Assembly: GCA_947589205.1 (NCBI GenBank)
Contig: CANQCJ010000108.1
Coordinates: forward strand, 1-7,214
Direction: 5' to 3'
DNA length: 7,214 nucleotides
Source: an uncultured Ruminococcus sp.
Lineage (GTDB): Bacteria; Bacillota; Clostridia; Oscillospirales; Ruminococcaceae
The translations under genes were made by a program, and so were the position numbers. The notes beneath the pieces were generated by a model that had not been told where the DNA came from, ran no database searches, and saw nothing but the letters and a program-made list of their open reading frames with translations. Of the stretch, positions 5,157-7,214 are shown one piece after another; position 1 is the first letter of the stretch, and each line of letters opens with the position of its first letter.

Positions 5157-6377
5157 TCAGAAAATTTTTCTGCAAACGACAGTCACGCAAAATGAATTTT
5201 CATGGATATTTGCAAAAATATCGCCGTTCATTTTATTCATAAATCTGCGGCAGATGTATAAACCCAAGCCGTTTCCGCTGACCCTTTGTGCGTTTGAGCC
5301 GCGCCGGAAGCTGTCGAAAATATGAGAGATCTCCGCTTCGGGAAGAGTGCATCCGCTGTTTGAAATCGCAATCAATTTGCAGTCCTCCTCATCGGAAATT
5401 TCAATTTTTATTAATTTTCCGTCGCCGTATTTTATCGCATTTTCCATGATATTCTGCAAGACCTCCTCGAGTCGCCGAGGGTCGCAGGAAATAAGGCAGT
5501 CGGTGTAATTTTCTATCGAAAAAATTGTTCCGGTAAGCTCGAATTTTTCCGCATAAAATTTCTCGATCCTTCTTAAAACCGACGAAAGATATTCTTCCCC
5601 TTGACAAACGGAAAAATCCATTATCTCGCCGCTTATTTTGCTCGTAAGCTCGCTTACATAACGCTCTATTTCATCTGCCTTTAAATTTATTTTTTCGGCG
5701 CATTCACACTGCTTTTTTAAATCGGGATACAAATTTTTTTCGATAGCCTTTGCGTATAATTTTATAGCCGAAAGCGGAGTTTTTATGTCGTGAGAGATCG
5801 AGAGCATCGCAGTCTTTTCGCGTTTTATCCGCTCCAATTCCTGCTTGCGCGAACGTTCAAGCTCTTCGCGAAGCATTTCCAGTCCCCATACGAATTTCCC
5901 GAAAAAACGCGATCTTGTTTCCTTTAGAGGCGCGTTCAATTTTCCCTTCGCAAGCGCATACGGAAGCTCGCTTATCTCGTTGAACGGCTTTATTATTTTT
6001 TGGCGGATAAACATTAAAAATGCAAAAATAAATGCAAGAAAACACAAAAAGGTCATATTAAAAATTTTCAAAAAGCTTTTGTCCGCTTCATTTTCCTTAT
6101 ATTCGATGCAATAAAGCTTTGAATCTATATTTTTAATTACAAACGGCGCGTCGATCTCGGATAAATTTTCTTCATCACATTCAAAAATTTTTGAGATCGA
6201 AGTATATTCATTCAAATTTATTTCTTCTTTATTTGAGATCTCTTGCGCAACACGGTTGACTTCTACCTTGAAAATTCCAACGTTTCCGCCGCTTTTCGGG
6301 AAAAGGACGTTGAAAAAAATTAAAAATGCAAAACAAAAAATAAAAAAAGCTAAAAAAATTTTATCAAAATTTTTCAT
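5157..6377 (-). CDS. Two-TM sensor histidine kinase
   Basis: This is a 406-residue kinase. TM1 (about 7-27) and TM2 (about 106-125) bracket an extracytoplasmic region of roughly 80 residues rich in acidic residues. A HAMP-like linker (126-180) leads to the H-box S-I-S-H-D-I-K-T-P-L with His196. It is followed by the N-box Q-N-I-M-E-N-A-I-K-Y-G (308-318), a G1 region reading I-S-N-S-G (338-342), the F-box F-D-S-F-R-R-G (354-360) and the G2 box G-N-G-L-G-L-Y (368-374). I chose ATG 6377, which shares one base with the regulator's TGA (TGATG) and has AGGTGG 5 bases upstream. GTG 6386, three residues longer, also has a possible site (AAGGA) and cannot be excluded. It is the third gene of the ABC-regulator-kinase operon and probably the partner of the regulator at 6377-7039, sensing an envelope or peptide signal. 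Confidence 0.92.
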   Translation of the reverse strand: MKNFDKIFLAFFIFCFAFLIFFNVLFPKSGGNVGIFKVEVNRVAQEISNKEEINLNEYTSISKIFECDEENLSEIDAPFVIKNIDSKLYCIEYKENEADKSFLKIFNMTFLCFLAFIFAFLMFIRQKIIKPFNEISELPYALAKGKLNAPLKETRSRFFGKFVWGLEMLREELERSRKQELERIKREKTAMLSISHDIKTPLSAIKLYAKAIEKNLYPDLKKQCECAEKINLKADEIERYVSELTSKISGEIMDFSVCQGEEYLSSVLRRIEKFYAEKFELTGTIFSIENYTDCLISCDPRRLEEVLQNIMENAIKYGDGKLIKIEISDEEDCKLIAISNSGCTLPEAEISHIFDSFRRGSNAQRVSGNGLGLYICRRFMNKMNGDIFANIHENSFCVTVVCRKIF

Positions 6378-7039
6378 CAAGCCCACCTGTATCCTTTTCC
6401 CCAGACGGTGATAATTTTTTTCGGCGCTTTCGGATCTTTTTCGATTTTTTCACGCAGATATTTTATGTGTACCGTCAGCGTCTGAAGCTCTGATTCGCTG
6501 TCGCTTCCCCATACCTTATTGAACAAAAATTCCTTGCTCAATGTCTGACCTTTATTTTGCATGAGAATTTGCAAAAGCTCGCATTCCTTTGCCGATAAAT
6601 TTATTTTTTCATCATTTTTTGTGACCGTCGAGTCGGAAATATTGAGCATAATACCGCCGTCGGAAATTATGTCGCGGGCGAGTCTGCGCTTGAAGATCCC
6701 TTTTATCTTTGCAAGCAAAATTTCAACATCGAACGGCTTTTCTATATAATCGTCCGCGCCCAGCAAGATCCCGTTCAGCTTGTCGTCTCTGCCCGTCCTT
6801 GCGGTCAGGATTATTATCGGTACATTGTCTCTTTCGCGCAGCCTTTCACATATCGAAAAGCCGTCTATATCGGGCAAATTTATATCGAGCAGGACAAGCC
6901 TTGCCCCGTATTTTTCATACAGGTGCAAGGCTTTTTTACCGGTTTTTGCAATGCTCACCGTGTAATTTTCCGTCCTTAAAAAATCCGTCAGCAGCGCGCA
7001 AATTTCTTCGTTATCTTCAACAAGAAGGATATCGACCAT
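6377..7039 (-). CDS. OmpR/PhoB-family response regulator
   Basis: This is a 220-residue regulator. The receiver domain (1-115) has the acidic pair E8-D9, phosphorylation site Asp52 in L-L-D-I-N-L-P-D, Thr79 in I-I-L-T-A and Lys101 in E-K-P-F. The winged-helix domain (about 125-220) shows N-L-S-A-K-E-C-E-L-L, the recognition-helix region L-Q-T-L-T-V-H-I-K-Y-L-R-E-K-I and the closing W-G-K-G-Y-R-W. The ATG is one base from the TAA of the ABC ATPase gene, with GGGGTGG placed just ahead inside that gene, and its own TGA overlaps the kinase start. It is thus the middle gene of a tight ABC-regulator-kinase operon whose promoter is outside the window. Target genes cannot be seen here. By family and context it should respond to the adjacent kinase and control the linked transporter. 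Confidence 0.93.
   Translation of the reverse strand: MVDILLVEDNEEICALLTDFLRTENYTVSIAKTGKKALHLYEKYGARLVLLDINLPDIDGFSICERLRERDNVPIIILTARTGRDDKLNGILLGADDYIEKPFDVEILLAKIKGIFKRRLARDIISDGGIMLNISDSTVTKNDEKINLSAKECELLQILMQNKGQTLSKEFLFNKVWGSDSESELQTLTVHIKYLREKIEKDPKAPKKIITVWGKGYRWA
6383..6388 (-). promoter_or_regulatory. Ribosome-binding site of the second kinase, inside the regulator gene
   Basis: AGGTGG on the minus strand forms part of the last codons of the regulator gene and lies 5 bases ahead of ATG 6377. Together with the TGATG overlap it indicates translational coupling, and it favours ATG 6377 over GTG 6386. Confidence 0.5.
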
Positions 7040-7040
7040 T

Positions 7041-7214
7041 TTACCACCCCATCTCCATCAGCCAGTTGTTCAGGCCGCGCTCTCTGTCGCGCATATTTTT
7101 TTCACTGTCTGTATTATACTCCCCTTTTATATTTCCGTCAACTATAAACAGCACCTTTTCACATCTCGACGCAACTTTTACATCGTGCGTTACTATCATC
7201 ATCGTCGTTCCGCT
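7041..7214 (-). CDS. ABC transporter ATP-binding protein, C-terminal fragment (partial)
   Basis: The last 57 residues of a leftward gene run in from the right edge of the window, ending in TAA at 7043-7041. The fragment starts S-G-T-T-M-M-I-V-T-H-D, which is the final strand and the switch-histidine (H-loop) of an ABC ATPase. V-A-S-R-C-E-K-V-L-F-I-V-D-G-N-I follows, the usual end of MacB/BceA-type ATPases that pair with large FtsX-like permeases. The tail ends L-N-N-W-L-M-E-M-G-W. Walker A, signature and Walker B lie outside the window. The gene precedes the response regulator by one base, so the three genes are co-transcribed. The FtsX-like permease expected for a Bce/Vex-type exporter is not in the window and could lie further right. 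The ATPase call is firm; the subfamily is inferred. Confidence 0.85.
   Translation of the reverse strand, partial: SGTTMMIVTHDVKVASRCEKVLFIVDGNIKGEYNTDSEKNMRDRERGLNNWLMEMGW

Noticed and set aside
5125..5172. AT-rich palindromes between and at the ends of the convergent genes (5135-5145 and 5158-5172), considered as terminators.
   Set aside because: The arms meet with no or one base between them, so no hairpin loop is possible, and no suitable T run follows. I see no clear terminator here.
1..7214. Search for transposases, CRISPR arrays, tRNA/rRNA genes, riboswitches and long repeats.
   Set aside because: None seen by eye: coding density is high, intergenic gaps are short (largest 74-300), and no repeated spacer pattern, cloverleaf or terminal inverted repeats were found.

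Overview
The window looks like chromosomal DNA of a low-to-moderate GC Firmicute, most likely a gut-type clostridium of the Ruminococcus/Oscillospiraceae kind. This is inferred from AT-rich intergenic DNA, TTGACA/TATAAT-type promoters, purine-rich Shine-Dalgarno sites and the style of the two-component/ABC proteins. I cannot name a species. No RNA gene, CRISPR array, transposase or insertion sequence is visible.

Layout, left to right. (1) Positions 1-73, minus strand: the first 24 codons of a leftward gene that resembles the N terminus of 3-dehydroquinate synthase. (2) 301-987, plus strand: a single gene for an AlkZ-related protein of unproven function, with a consensus promoter. (3) 1001-4281, minus strand: a four-gene module transcribed leftward as OmpR-type response regulator, ABC ATPase, ABC-2 permease, histidine kinase. 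It resembles BcrAB/LanFE antimicrobial-peptide detoxification systems with a dedicated regulator. (4) 4438-5124, plus strand: a single gene divergent from the regulator, with a C-terminal half resembling DUF6678 and an unrecognised N-terminal half. (5) 5157-7214, minus strand: the end of a second operon, transcribed leftward as ABC ATPase (only its C terminus is in the window), OmpR-type regulator and two-TM histidine kinase. It resembles Bce/Vex-type peptide-sensing ABC modules.

How the parts may work together. Each leftward module pairs an ABC exporter with its own two-component system, as expected for sensing and expelling peptide antibiotics or bacteriocins. The most informative non-coding element lies between the first regulator gene and its ABC genes (3590-3628). 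Four TTGAC repeats spaced 11, 11 and 12 bp lead into a -10 box. This is the expected form of a binding site for a PhoB/OmpR-type regulator, so the regulator probably activates the ABC-kinase operon from this site while being expressed from its own promoter upstream. Because the kinase gene is last in that operon, kinase and transporter would rise together after induction. The ligand, the cognate pairings and the functions of the two plus-strand genes are not determined by the sequence.
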